IMG/VR virus record: IMGVR_UViG_3300047443_000097
Coordinates: 1 to 30,933 of that record
Direction: 5' to 3' (one strand)
Length of the DNA: 30,933 nucleotides
Source of the DNA: a virus
A program made the translations under genes and the position numbers. Positions 16,920 to 23,984 of the stretch are shown piece by piece. Each line of letters begins with the position of its first letter. Position 1 is the stretch's first letter. Below the pieces are notes generated by a model. The model was not told where the DNA came from and did no database searches. It saw only the letters and a program-made list of their open reading frames with translations.

Positions 16920-17457
16920 ACCTCGAATCCACACCGTCGACGCGGTGACCGAGCGCCTCACCAACGGCGCCCCACGCTGGGCCGTCCACCACGTCGACCA
17001 GGACGGCAACGGCGGCGGATACGTCTTCCCGAAGGACGCGCTGGAATGGCGGGCGGCCGAGTACGGGCTTACGGACGTCGGCGAAATCCTCGACATCGTC
17101 ATGCACGAGCCGTACCTGCCTGATGCGCCAGACAGGGACGACGCCGCACTCCGGGCCGGGCTGGTCACGTCGACGCTCCCGGACGCCGAGCCGATCACCC
17201 TGCTCAATGCCGCGTCCACTGCCGATGCCGCAGCCGCGCACCGGCTGCGCATCGCCGACGCCAAACGCCGCTCGGGCCGGATCACACCCCCCGACAAGGG
17301 CAAAGATCCGCTCGACGTCATCAGAGTCAACCACGGCATCGACCCTGCCCGCCTACGGGCGAAGCGCGAGGCCGTCGACATTCACCGCTGGCAGCTGCTG
17401 TACGGGGGCCTGCCCGTACCCATCCCCACGACCACCCTGGAGGTGCCCCGTGCCTGA
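16912..17457 (+). CDS. Hypothetical tail-region protein
   Basis: This 181-residue protein starts at GTG 16912, overlapping the previous gene by eight bases; GTG 16879 is an alternative that would add 11 residues. Neither has a strong ribosome binding site. The N-terminal half is alpha/beta ('WAVHHVDQDGNGGGYVFPKDALEW' from about residue 23), the middle is acidic and Pro-rich, and the C-terminal half is basic and helical ('AAHRLRIADAKRRSGRI', 'DPARLRAKREAVDIHRWQLL'). I do not recognise a family. Lying between tip and fibre genes it may be a tail assembly factor or minor component. Confidence 0.7.
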   Translation: MSEPRIHTVDAVTERLTNGAPRWAVHHVDQDGNGGGYVFPKDALEWRAAEYGLTDVGEILDIVMHEPYLPDAPDRDDAALRAGLVTSTLPDAEPITLLNAASTADAAAAHRLRIADAKRRSGRITPPDKGKDPLDVIRVNHGIDPARLRAKREAVDIHRWQLLYGGLPVPIPTTTLEVPRA

Positions 17458-18415
17458 TCCGTCCACCACCCGGCTGGCCCTGTACAAGTCGAAGTCGGAC
17501 GGGTCCGAGCTGGTCAGCTACCCCAACGATCTCGGCGGCAACTGGGACAAGGTCGACCTCGCCGTCGGCTACCAGGTCGTCACCTCCGGCACCCGCCCGG
17601 CAACGCCCTACCCGGGTAAGCCGATCGCGCAGTCCGACACCGCCTACAGCACGTTCTTCTCCAACGGCACCGCGCCCGCGTCCGCCTCCTGGGTCGAGAT
17701 CCCCAACAGCAGCAGCACCTTCGGCTCCAACCTGAAACTCGCCTCCGGCGCCCAGCTCACCATCGGCGCCGACGTCAACCTCTTCCGCAACGCCGCCAAC
17801 GTCCTGCGCACCAACGACGCCCTCATCGTCGACGGCGCCCTCACGGCCAGCAACGGCATCTCCGTCACAGGCGACCTAAAGCTCGTCGGCGGCACCACCA
17901 CCTACCGCAACGCGCTCAGCGCACAGACCACCGTCGCGAACACCGTGACGGAAACCGTCATCGCCTCCATGACCGTCCCCGCAAACGATGCCGTCGTCGG
18001 CGCCGTCTACCGCATCAAAGCCTGGGGCACCGTCTCCGCAGCCGCCGCAACCACCCCCACCATGAACTGGAAATGGAAGATCGGCGGAACCGGTGGCTAC
18101 CAGATGGCACAAAGCCAAAACCGCACCGCAGCCGCCGCCGGAGCCACCGGCCGGGCCTGGCAGTGCGTCGGCGAAGTCGTGTGCCTCGCCACCGGCGCCT
18201 CCGGGTCCTTCCAAGGATCGCTGCTCACCATCGAAGGATGGAGCGTCACCGGCGGCCCCCCGATCGTGGCCCCCGCCACCATCCTCGACGGCATCACCCC
18301 CGGCACCCGGGACTCCACCGCCAGCCAGCAGATCTGCCTCACCGCCACATGGGGCACCGCCAACGCCAGCAACACCCTGACCTGCCTCGGCTACTACGCC
18401 GAACGCATCGCCTAG
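17450..18415 (+). CDS. Putative receptor-binding tail fibre/minor tail protein
   Basis: This 321-residue protein starts at GTG 17450, behind GGAGGT (17439-17444) and overlapping the previous stop by eight bases. The N-terminus ('TTRLALYKSKSDGSELVSYP') looks like an attachment segment, followed by repeated short strands rich in Asn, Ser, Gly and Thr ('NSSSTFGSNLKLASGAQLTIGADVN' starting near residue 83), typical of trimeric fibres or beta-helices. The C-terminal 150 residues form a compact Ala/Thr-rich beta domain that could be the receptor-binding head. No enzyme motif is seen. As the last large tail gene it is the best candidate for host range. Confidence 0.68.
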   Translation: MPDPSTTRLALYKSKSDGSELVSYPNDLGGNWDKVDLAVGYQVVTSGTRPATPYPGKPIAQSDTAYSTFFSNGTAPASASWVEIPNSSSTFGSNLKLASGAQLTIGADVNLFRNAANVLRTNDALIVDGALTASNGISVTGDLKLVGGTTTYRNALSAQTTVANTVTETVIASMTVPANDAVVGAVYRIKAWGTVSAAAATTPTMNWKWKIGGTGGYQMAQSQNRTAAAAGATGRAWQCVGEVVCLATGASGSFQGSLLTIEGWSVTGGPPIVAPATILDGITPGTRDSTASQQICLTATWGTANASNTLTCLGYYAERIA

Positions 18416-18427
18416 GAGGGAGCCATC

Positions 18428-18508
18428 ATGTCCACGTTCGACGTCATCCTGCTCATCGAGGTCGGCATCATCGCCATCGGGGCACTCCTCGGCTGGCGGC
18501 GGCCCTAA
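18428..18508 (+). CDS. 26-residue membrane microprotein
   Basis: The ATG at 18428 lies eight bases after a near-perfect AGGAGGG (18414-18420). The product reads MSTFDVILLIEVGIIAIGAL then LGWRRP: a single hydrophobic helix (about residues 4-22) with a positive C-terminal tail, which would place the tail inside the membrane face. It is the last rightward gene before the reversed operon, and its stop codon shares bases with the stop of the converging gene (CTAA). A role in lysis or host modification is possible; no family is recognised. The strong binding site and tight spacing make it likely to be real. Confidence 0.62.
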   Translation: MSTFDVILLIEVGIIAIGALLGWRRP

Positions 18509-18714
18509 CCCGGATCGACCTCCGGGTACGGCGGCTGCGCGGCCAAATCCGGGCCGCCGGCCGGCGGCTGCTGTGCGGCGTCTTCGAGCTCCTTCACGCG
18601 CCGCTCCAGCACCTCGACCTGCGCGCGGAGGACGAGAGTCTCGTCGAACAGCTCGCCGCACCGCTTCCGGTAGACAGGGAACGCGTCCTCGACGCTGATC
18701 TGCTGGCCCATCAC
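18505..18714 (-). CDS. Small coiled-coil protein, last gene of the reversed operon
   Basis: This 69-residue protein starts at GTG 18714, which gives the same four-base overlap seen at every other junction of this operon; ATG 18711 is one codon later. The middle ('YRKRCGELFDETLVLRAQVEVLERRVKELEDA', from about residue 15) is a clear coiled-coil and the end is Pro/Gly-rich. It could be a small oligomerisation partner of the neighbouring glycosyltransferase, but no family is recognised. It meets the rightward microprotein head on, with stops overlapping by four bases and no room for a terminator. Confidence 0.68.
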   Translation of the reverse strand: MMGQQISVEDAFPVYRKRCGELFDETLVLRAQVEVLERRVKELEDAAQQPPAGGPDLAAQPPYPEVDPG

Positions 18715-19571
18715 GCCACCTTGTCTGCGAGCTCGCGGTACCGGTCGAGGAGATCGGTCGCGTTGAGGAACGGATGCTGAGGGAAGAACGACCAGTGGCT
18801 GACCAAGGCGTTGCCGCGGAGGATGTTGGGGACGCCCTTTGCGACCGGCTGGTGGATGGTGTGCCAGCTCTCCTCCTCATCGGGGATAAGGACGCCGGGC
18901 TGGGGGAGAGCCGCGTAGTCCTCGCCGCGGCTGGCGAAGCAGCTGACGGAGAACTGGGTGCCGGGCTGGAGCGGGAAGTCCTGGTAGAGGTAGAGCGACT
19001 CGACGGTCCCGGCCTCGATGTGGTCCATGAGCATCTCGTGGAGCTTGACGGCGAACGGCCCGTTGGCCCAGCCGGTGGGGTCCATGCAGTACGCGGACAC
19101 CTGCCCCCACTCCATGGGGATCTTCCCGCAGAGCTGCAGGAAGTGGCTGCAGATCGCGTTGTTGATGATGATCGGGAACACGGCGGTCGGCGCGGGCATC
19201 TCGATACGGGCCCGCACCAGGTTCTCGATCGCCGATTCGTGTAGGTAGACGACGTCATCGTCGAGCCGCAGATAGATCGTCTCGGGGTCCGTCATATACC
19301 GGTAGGCGAGGCCCGTGTACCGCTGCTTCGGCAGGTTGCCGAGGTCGACGCCCTCCGGCCGGTGCTTGAGCTTGAACCAGGGGAACGCCTCAGCGAGCTC
19401 CTGCGCGTAGGCAATGTCGTCTTCCTGGCCGACCGGGTCGGTGTTCATGAACGCCCACACCTCGTCGACCAGGCCTCGGGCGACGTCCCGCTCCAGGTAC
19501 TTGATGAGGATGCTGTACGTCCGGACCCGGCCGTAGGGGGTCCACGCAATGACGCGGCGGCCATCGATCAT
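18711..19571 (-). CDS. Glycosyltransferase, GT-A-like
   Basis: This 286-residue protein starts at ATG 19571, behind AAGGAG and overlapping the previous stop by four bases. The frame is open further upstream but that is antisense to nothing useful and lies within the previous gene. Residues 98-110 read 'TIYLRLDDDVVYL': three Asp at 104-106 preceded by strand residues, the DxD metal and nucleotide-sugar site of GT-A enzymes. It starts with 'RRVIAWTPYGRVRTYSILIKY' near residue 5. The second half has 'PIIINNAICSHFLQL' and 'PMEWGQVSAYCMDP', probably the acceptor side. Sugar and acceptor cannot be read. It acts with the GT-B-like enzyme and epimerase of the same operon. Confidence 0.8.
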   Translation of the reverse strand: MIDGRRVIAWTPYGRVRTYSILIKYLERDVARGLVDEVWAFMNTDPVGQEDDIAYAQELAEAFPWFKLKHRPEGVDLGNLPKQRYTGLAYRYMTDPETIYLRLDDDVVYLHESAIENLVRARIEMPAPTAVFPIIINNAICSHFLQLCGKIPMEWGQVSAYCMDPTGWANGPFAVKLHEMLMDHIEAGTVESLYLYQDFPLQPGTQFSVSCFASRGEDYAALPQPGVLIPDEEESWHTIHQPVAKGVPNILRGNALVSHWSFFPQHPFLNATDLLDRYRELADKVA

Positions 19572-19825
19572 CGGTTCTCCTTGGCACTGTCGGCCTTGTA
19601 GGTGCGGGTGGTCCACGACTTGGCGGCGCGCATCATCCGGCGGGCGGCCCGGTCGGCTTTCCGCTTGGCGCGCTTCTCCGTGAAGCACCAGCCGCCGGCG
19701 CTGTCCAGCTCGCCGTTCAGCGCGGGCCACGGCTGGCAGAGGCTGGCGTTCCACGACCAGGCGAGGGTGCCTTCGTGGACGACGTGGGTGGTGACGTAGT
19801 AGTCGTCACCGTCAGGCTTAATCAC
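19568..19825 (-). CDS. Small basic hypothetical protein
   Basis: This 85-residue protein starts at GTG 19825 (GTGA overlap with the previous stop) and ends in an ATGA overlap with the GT-A gene. The N-terminal half is beta-like with three Trp and a Cys ('EGTLAWSWNASLCQPWPALN' near residue 18), and the second half is a strongly basic helix ('EKRAKRKADRAARRMMRAAK', from about residue 50). The basic helix might bind nucleic acid or membrane phosphates. No family is recognised. Its position between two glycosyltransferases suggests it serves them. Confidence 0.66.
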   Translation of the reverse strand: MIKPDGDDYYVTTHVVHEGTLAWSWNASLCQPWPALNGELDSAGGWCFTEKRAKRKADRAARRMMRAAKSWTTRTYKADSAKENR

Positions 19826-20832
19826 ACCGCCACCTCCACGGGCGCAGAGAGCGCCGCCTGCCACTGCACGTTGATCGCCTGAAGGATCGACCCGGACGCT
19901 TCCCCGCGGGCCGTCATGCCGATCCGTTGGCGCAGCCCCGGGTCGTCTACGAGCTGCTTGAGGTACTTCCCCCACTCGTGCTCGTAGCGGACGAGGAACC
20001 CGTTCTCGCCGTGGCGGATCACCGCCCGGTACGGCTCGATGTCCGATGCGATCAGCGGGATGCCGAGGATCGACGCCTCCAGGAACTTCGTCGCGAACTT
20101 CGCCCGGTTGAACGGGATGTCCCGGTACGGCGCCACCCACACATCCCACTCGCCGACGGCCTGCATGTAGTGCTCGTGTCGTTCCACCCAGCCCAGCGCG
20201 CCGATCTGCCTGCCACGGAGCCCGAGCGCCATGGCGTGCTCGGGGGCGATGCCGACGATGCGGACCTGCACGCCGCCGGGTCGCGGGTAGGTGGAGATCC
20301 GGTTCAGGGCCCGGACGGCTTCCGGGAGTTCGGCGACCGTGGACGACGTGCCAGCCCAGCCGACTGACAGCGGCCGGTCCTTCGCCTGGTAGTCCCGCGG
20401 TGTTCCCAGGTACTGCGCTGGCAGCCCGTTGGGGACGACCCGCACGTCCGGCGCGTAGTCCCGCAGCACGGCCGCCAAGGGTTCGGAGCAGCAGGTGACG
20501 AGGTCGGCGAGCTGCATGTTGTCGGCGAGTCGCTGCAGCATCGCCTGGTCCCAGGTGCGGACGGCTGCACGGTTGACGGGGTCGAGGTGGAAGTAGTCGT
20601 CGTCGACGTCGAGGACGAGCCGCTTCCCCTCGTTCTTCAGCCGCTGCCACATCATGGTCGGCTCGGGCTTGGCGACGCGGCAGCCGACGACGGTGTCCAG
20701 GGCGGGCCAGTCCTTCGGGAGCCGCATCCCGGCGGACACGGCGTGCCCAAGCCATTGCAGGCTCATCCCGGGCAGGATCGCCCGGTACAGGGCCGATCCC
20801 GCCTCGTCGGCAGACCAGAAGTGCACTCTCAT
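19822..20832 (-). CDS. Glycosyltransferase, GT-B-like (GT4 type)
   Basis: This 336-residue protein starts at ATG 20832 in an ATGA overlap. The N-terminal domain begins 'MRVHFWSADEAGSALYRAIL', the start of a Rossmann-like fold. 'VVPNGLP' (132-138) is the hinge found in GT4 enzymes. The C-terminal donor-binding domain has 'SVGWAGTSST' (156-164) and 'KFLEASILGIPLIASD' (249-264), whose Glu252 corresponds to the conserved donor-contacting Glu, followed by 'HGENGFLV' (274-281), a typical GT4 end. It transfers a sugar from a nucleotide donor. The acceptor is unknown. It may act before or after the GT-A-like enzyme. Confidence 0.85.
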   Translation of the reverse strand: MRVHFWSADEAGSALYRAILPGMSLQWLGHAVSAGMRLPKDWPALDTVVGCRVAKPEPTMMWQRLKNEGKRLVLDVDDDYFHLDPVNRAAVRTWDQAMLQRLADNMQLADLVTCCSEPLAAVLRDYAPDVRVVPNGLPAQYLGTPRDYQAKDRPLSVGWAGTSSTVAELPEAVRALNRISTYPRPGGVQVRIVGIAPEHAMALGLRGRQIGALGWVERHEHYMQAVGEWDVWVAPYRDIPFNRAKFATKFLEASILGIPLIASDIEPYRAVIRHGENGFLVRYEHEWGKYLKQLVDDPGLRQRIGMTARGEASGSILQAINVQWQAALSAPVEVAV

Positions 20833-21005
20833 GCCGACGCTTCTCCCGTCCAGAGCGGATCTGCGGCGCGGCGGCGGTACTCCTCAGGGCTGACGATCTC
20901 CGGCTCGAAGCCCCAGGGATGGGCAGCGACCAAGTCCAGGAGCCGTTGAAGGTCCTCAACCGTCATCGTTTTCGGGTGGGGAGGATCGACTGGCTGTTCT
21001 GTCAT
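20829..21005 (-). CDS. Small hypothetical protein
   Basis: This 58-residue protein starts at ATG 21005, overlapping the epimerase stop (ATGA), and ends in the same type of overlap with the GT-B gene. The sequence is Pro-rich at the start, then a helix 'TVEDLQRLLDLVAAHPWG' near residue 15 and an acidic end with 'SPEEYRRRAADPLW'. It is a soluble small protein with no recognised family. Tight overlap with both enzymes supports it as a real gene. Confidence 0.66.
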   Translation of the reverse strand: MTEQPVDPPHPKTMTVEDLQRLLDLVAAHPWGFEPEIVSPEEYRRRAADPLWTGEASA

Positions 21006-22693
21006 GCGGCGATCCCCTCGGCCAGATACCCGGGGAGCCACTGTTCGGCGTAGTAGCGGACGGTGTGGTGGATGCCCTCATCCAACGGCACGAAGTCGGC
21101 GGCGGTCATCCCGATCTGCTGGAGGGTGCTGGTGTCGGCGGTGACGACGGCGTTGGGGACTTCGCCCGGCCGCATCGGCAGATGCTTGATGGCGACAGGC
21201 TCGCGGCCGGTATACCGGGTGGCTTCCTCGGCGACGAGGCGCGCGATGTCGTTGACGGTGAGGGACTCCAGCGGCCCGACCTCCACCGGCTTCTCGGTGG
21301 GCCCGTGGACGGCGGTGTGCTCGAGCGCGGTGACGAACGCCTTGGCGACGTCGGCGACGTACACGCAGTCGGAGATCTGAGTGCCGTCCCCGTACACCTC
21401 GATGTCTGCGCCGGTGAGGGCGCGGCATGCGAACGACGGCGCGATCTTGCGAACCTTGCTGGAATTGTGTGACGCGAACCCGTTCGCAATGTAGGTGTGC
21501 GAAGTGGTCTCGATGTCCCACAGGTCCGTCTCGCCCAGATCGTCGATTGCCACGATGGTCGCTCGCCCGCCGTTCGGCGCCTTGTCTTCCCAGAGACTTG
21601 AAGCCTTCGACATGAGGCGGAGGGGCTGGAACTCACCCAGCAGTCGGAGCCGTGAAGTCAGGCCCGAGACCCACACGTCCACGACGACCCGGCCGTTCTC
21701 CTTGTTTCGAGCCTGGGGTTCGAACTCGAACTCTTTGAGGAGGTGAAGGTACTCGTCGAGCACGGGACCGGGGTTCTGTGTGAACACCGGTCCGTGGCCA
21801 CCCACATGCCCCTCGCCGTCGAGGAGGCCAGAGACGTAGCCATGGGACCGGCTGTCCCCTGTGCCCCAGGTCCGGGACGTAGCCCATGCGATGCGGTCCC
21901 CCGTGCGGAGCTTGCGCGCCTCGATCCACTGGCGAAGCTGCCCCGACGGCGAGGAGGCGAGCCAGGGATGGTCGAGGGAGCATATTACGGACCGGCCATC
22001 GTCGAAGTGCAGTCGGACTGCTTGCTTCCGGGTCGCCCAGGAGCCCGTCACGGTAGCCCGACGCAGCTTTCGCTGCTTCTTTGCCGGAGCGTATTCGTCG
22101 ATGCCGACGATCTCGTCGCCTTCCCGCAGACTGGAGATCGGCCGCCAGGCGAGGTCGGCACAAAGCACGGGGGTGTTCGGGTCGACGCAACCGTAGGGCT
22201 TCGCGATGCTCTGGCCCGGCCCGTAGGCGTTGACGGGGCGGACGATGGTGATCCGGCCGCCGTCGCGGTACAGGTTGTACATGCGGGCCAGATCCTCGGC
22301 CGCGCTCTTGGTGATCGTGTAGCAGCCGGTTCCCTGGAGCCGCATGAAGTGGTTGCCGACTCCCGCGTAGGCGACGGGCAGGTTGTACTGCGTTGCAGCC
22401 TCGAAGACGTTCAGCGAGCCGAGGATGTTCGTCTCCGCCGACGGCCGCGGGTTGCTGATCGTCTCCTGCGTGCCGAGGACAGCCGCGAGGTGGATGATCC
22501 CCTCGCAGTGCGCGGCAGCCTCCGTCACCGCCGTGGCGTCGCGAACGTCGCCGAGGAAGAACTCCTCACCGTCGGCCAGTTGCTGACGGCGATCCTGGTG
22601 GTCCATGACGAGGACCGTGTGGCCGCGCGCGATCAGTTCCTTGCGGATCCAGGAGGCGATGAAGCCCGAGCCCCCGGTGACCAGTACCTTCAT
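21002..22693 (-). CDS. NAD-dependent nucleotide-sugar epimerase/dehydratase, intein-interrupted
   Basis: This 563-residue precursor starts at ATG 22693 behind AAGGAG. The first 168 residues are the N-terminal half of an extended short-chain dehydrogenase: 'TGGSGFIAS' (6-14, dinucleotide binding), 'IIHLAAVLGTQE' (66-77), catalytic Tyr125 and Lys129 in 'YTITK', and 'NAYGPGQSIAKPYG' (155-168). An intein (242 residues) follows. The sequence then resumes with 'SSKVRKIAPSFACRALTGAD' and 'YVADVAKAFVTALEH'. The joined protein would have 321 residues, the normal size. It acts on a nucleotide sugar, probably to make a donor for the two glycosyltransferases. The exact sugar is not known. The third Gly of the usual dinucleotide motif is Ala here. 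Confidence 0.88.
   Translation of the reverse strand: MKVLVTGGSGFIASWIRKELIARGHTVLVMDHQDRRQQLADGEEFFLGDVRDATAVTEAAAHCEGIIHLAAVLGTQETISNPRPSAETNILGSLNVFEAATQYNLPVAYAGVGNHFMRLQGTGCYTITKSAAEDLARMYNLYRDGGRITIVRPVNAYGPGQSIAKPYGCVDPNTPVLCADLAWRPISSLREGDEIVGIDEYAPAKKQRKLRRATVTGSWATRKQAVRLHFDDGRSVICSLDHPWLASSPSGQLRQWIEARKLRTGDRIAWATSRTWGTGDSRSHGYVSGLLDGEGHVGGHGPVFTQNPGPVLDEYLHLLKEFEFEPQARNKENGRVVVDVWVSGLTSRLRLLGEFQPLRLMSKASSLWEDKAPNGGRATIVAIDDLGETDLWDIETTSHTYIANGFASHNSSKVRKIAPSFACRALTGADIEVYGDGTQISDCVYVADVAKAFVTALEHTAVHGPTEKPVEVGPLESLTVNDIARLVAEEATRYTGREPVAIKHLPMRPGEVPNAVVTADTSTLQQIGMTAADFVPLDEGIHHTVRYYAEQWLPGYLAEGIAA
21464..22189 (-). mobile_element. Intein with a single LAGLIDADG-type motif
   Basis: The 242-residue element lies in frame inside the epimerase. 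It begins with Cys1 in 'CVDPNTPVLC', has an 'SLDHPWL' block with its His at residue 74, and ends 'TSHTYIANGFASHN' with the penultimate His and terminal Asn; the next extein residue is Ser. All residues for splicing are present. A single LAGLIDADG-like motif, 'YVSGLLDGEG' (about 118-127), is followed by a short alpha/beta half-domain. Typical inteins with two such motifs are much longer, so a dimeric or reduced homing endonuclease is likely. Removing it restores 'KPYG-SSKVRK', a conserved epimerase stretch. Five hand-counted lines average 62% GC, lower than the extein. Confidence 0.9.
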
Positions 22694-23118
22694 GCCTGCT
22701 GCTCCTTGCTGATGATGTCGCTGTCGAGGGCCTCGACGAGTTCGCCGGTCGGACAGGGCCAGAGCACCCCGCAGCTGGGACAGACGTTGTCGGACTCCAT
22801 CCGCCCGCCGCCCGCCATGTCGAAGCTGCCGTGACCTTCGTGGTGCAGGTCGCGGAACTGTTGGACGTAGCGCTGGAGGCGGACGATCTCGCGGACGTAG
22901 TCGAGGTTCGTGTGGGCGGTGGCGAGGTGCTCGCAAACGGCGGACTCAACGCGTCCGACCCGCTCGGTCATGGCGTGTTCGACTAGGGCCGCGATCCCGG
23001 CTTGGATGCCGTCTTCGATGCGGACGGTGGGCCAGGTGGTGGGGAGTTGTCCGTCGGGTTCGTCGTGGTGCCAGCCGCAGTCGGGCATGGGGCACAGGTA
23101 ACGGGTGCCGCTGGTCAC
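22690..23118 (-). CDS. Cysteine-rich (zinc-ribbon-like) protein, 142 residues
   Basis: It starts at GTG 23118 (GTGA overlap) and ends in an ATGA overlap with the epimerase. An N-terminal 'CPMPDCGWHH' (Cys9, Cys14, His17, His18) and a C-terminal 'CPSCGVLWPC' (Cys113, Cys116, Cys122) bracket a long helical middle ('TTWPTVRIEDGIQAGIAALVEH' from about residue 29, then 'TNLDYVREIVRLQRYVQQFRDL'). The layout suggests two metal sites joined by a helical bundle. No family is recognised and no catalytic motif is visible. It is the largest of four cysteine-rich neighbours. Confidence 0.72.
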   Translation of the reverse strand: MTSGTRYLCPMPDCGWHHDEPDGQLPTTWPTVRIEDGIQAGIAALVEHAMTERVGRVESAVCEHLATAHTNLDYVREIVRLQRYVQQFRDLHHEGHGSFDMAGGGRMESDNVCPSCGVLWPCPTGELVEALDSDIISKEQQA

Positions 23119-23267
23119 GGCGTCGCCTCCCCACCTGCGACGTGCCCGCAGTTGGGGCAGCGGGCTGCGGTGTGCTTGGCCTTCGCGACGTCGCGGACGG
23201 CGATCACGATGGAGTTCGCGAGGACGACGGCGGCGATGATCGCGGTGATGGCGATGGCAGTGTTCAC
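23115..23267 (-). CDS. Membrane protein with C-terminal Cys pair, 50 residues
   Basis: It starts at GTG 23267 in a GTGA overlap. Residues about 3-24 form one transmembrane helix ('ITAIIAAVVLANSIVIAV'). After a basic stretch it ends 'ARCPNCGHVAGGEATP' (Cys37, Cys40). This end is nearly the same as the end of the 108-residue protein two genes upstream, which points to a duplicated 3' cassette. A single C-x2-C pair is not a whole zinc site, so a dimer or a partner would be needed. Function unknown. Confidence 0.68.
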   Translation of the reverse strand: MNTAIAITAIIAAVVLANSIVIAVRDVAKAKHTAARCPNCGHVAGGEATP

Positions 23268-23551
23268 GGCTGCTCCATGCGGGCTTGCTCGTAGGCGCGG
23301 TAGAGGTCTTCGCCGTCGGCGGTGAAGGTGTGACCGCACGGCCGGAACCCGAAGGCGCTCCGGTCACGGACGAACAGGTCGGGGCTGTCGCTGCTGGTGA
23401 CGAGTTCGGTGGGCTGCTGGCCGCAGGTGGGGCAGTGAGGGAACGGCGGAAGGAGGAAGCCCGCCCCCGCGCGTGCGTAGCTCTCGCGGCGGTAGAGCGC
23501 CGTGACGATGGGTGCGAGCTGCTCGCGGGTGAGGTGCGTCGGCTCGTTCAC
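23264..23551 (-). CDS. Zinc-ribbon-like protein, 95 residues
   Basis: It starts at GTG 23551 in a GTGA overlap and ends in another. A helical N-terminus ('LTREQLAPIVTALYRRESY', residues 7-25) precedes a C-x2-C ... C-x-H set: Cys40, Cys43, Cys72 and His74, which could form a complete zinc site. The C-terminal helix is acidic. The protein resembles small actinophage proteins of unknown role that I have seen described only as hypothetical. It might bind nucleic acid or protein. Confidence 0.7.
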   Translation of the reverse strand: MNEPTHLTREQLAPIVTALYRRESYARAGAGFLLPPFPHCPTCGQQPTELVTSSDSPDLFVRDRSAFGFRPCGHTFTADGEDLYRAYEQARMEQP

Positions 23552-23874
23552 GGCGTCTCCGATCCGACGTGCCCACAGTTGGGACAGCGCGCGGGGGCAA
23601 GTCGGCGCATGGCGTCCCAGAAGCGGCGGGCGGCCTCGTCGGGCGTGTAGCCAGGCCCGTACTCCAGCTCGCCGGACGGGTGGATGGTGACCAGCGGCGT
23701 GCGGTTGTCCTCGCCGAGGATGACGATGTTCCGGGGCGGCTCGGCGAACTGGAAGGTCTCGCTCGGCCCGGTGATGAACAGTTGGGACGCCTTGTGCGGG
23801 CAGCGGATCGGCGTGCCCCAGCCGTCGGTGTGCACTTCGCCGCCGCACTCCGGGCGCGGGCACGGGGCGGTCAT
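23548..23874 (-). CDS. Cysteine-rich protein, 108 residues
   Basis: It starts at ATG 23874 (ATGA overlap). The N-terminus has 'CPRPECGGEVH' (Cys5, Cys10) and 'CPHK' (Cys25), which may form one metal site; the C-terminus ends 'ARCPNCGHVGSETP' (Cys97, Cys100). The middle is beta ('IVILGEDNRTPLVTIHPSG') then a helix ('PDEAARRFWDAMRRL'). The end is shared with the 50-residue membrane protein, so the operon has been built partly by duplication. No family is recognised. Confidence 0.7.
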   Translation of the reverse strand: MTAPCPRPECGGEVHTDGWGTPIRCPHKASQLFITGPSETFQFAEPPRNIVILGEDNRTPLVTIHPSGELEYGPGYTPDEAARRFWDAMRRLAPARCPNCGHVGSETP

Positions 23875-23984
23875 CGCGAACTCCGGGCGGCGGGCGTGTA
23901 GTCGATGCGCGCCTCGACCGGCTGCGTAGGCGCAAGGGCGAGGAACGCGAACAGGAGCGCCAGGACGGCGCAGAGGGCGGTCAT
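23871..23984 (-). CDS. Tiny membrane or secreted peptide, 37 residues
   Basis: It starts at ATG 23984 in an ATGA overlap and also ends in one. The sequence opens with a hydrophobic helix, 'MTALCAVLALLFAFLALAPT', and then 'QPVEARIDYTPAARSSR'. This looks like a signal or anchor helix and a short soluble tail. Overlap with both neighbours and the hydrophobic profile support it as a gene, though it is shorter than most annotation cut-offs. Confidence 0.6.
   Translation of the reverse strand: MTALCAVLALLFAFLALAPTQPVEARIDYTPAARSSR

Noticed and set aside
17876-19258. 460-residue open frame on the minus strand
   Set aside because: Covers parts of the fibre gene and the GT-A gene in wrong frames; both of those have family or start-site support.
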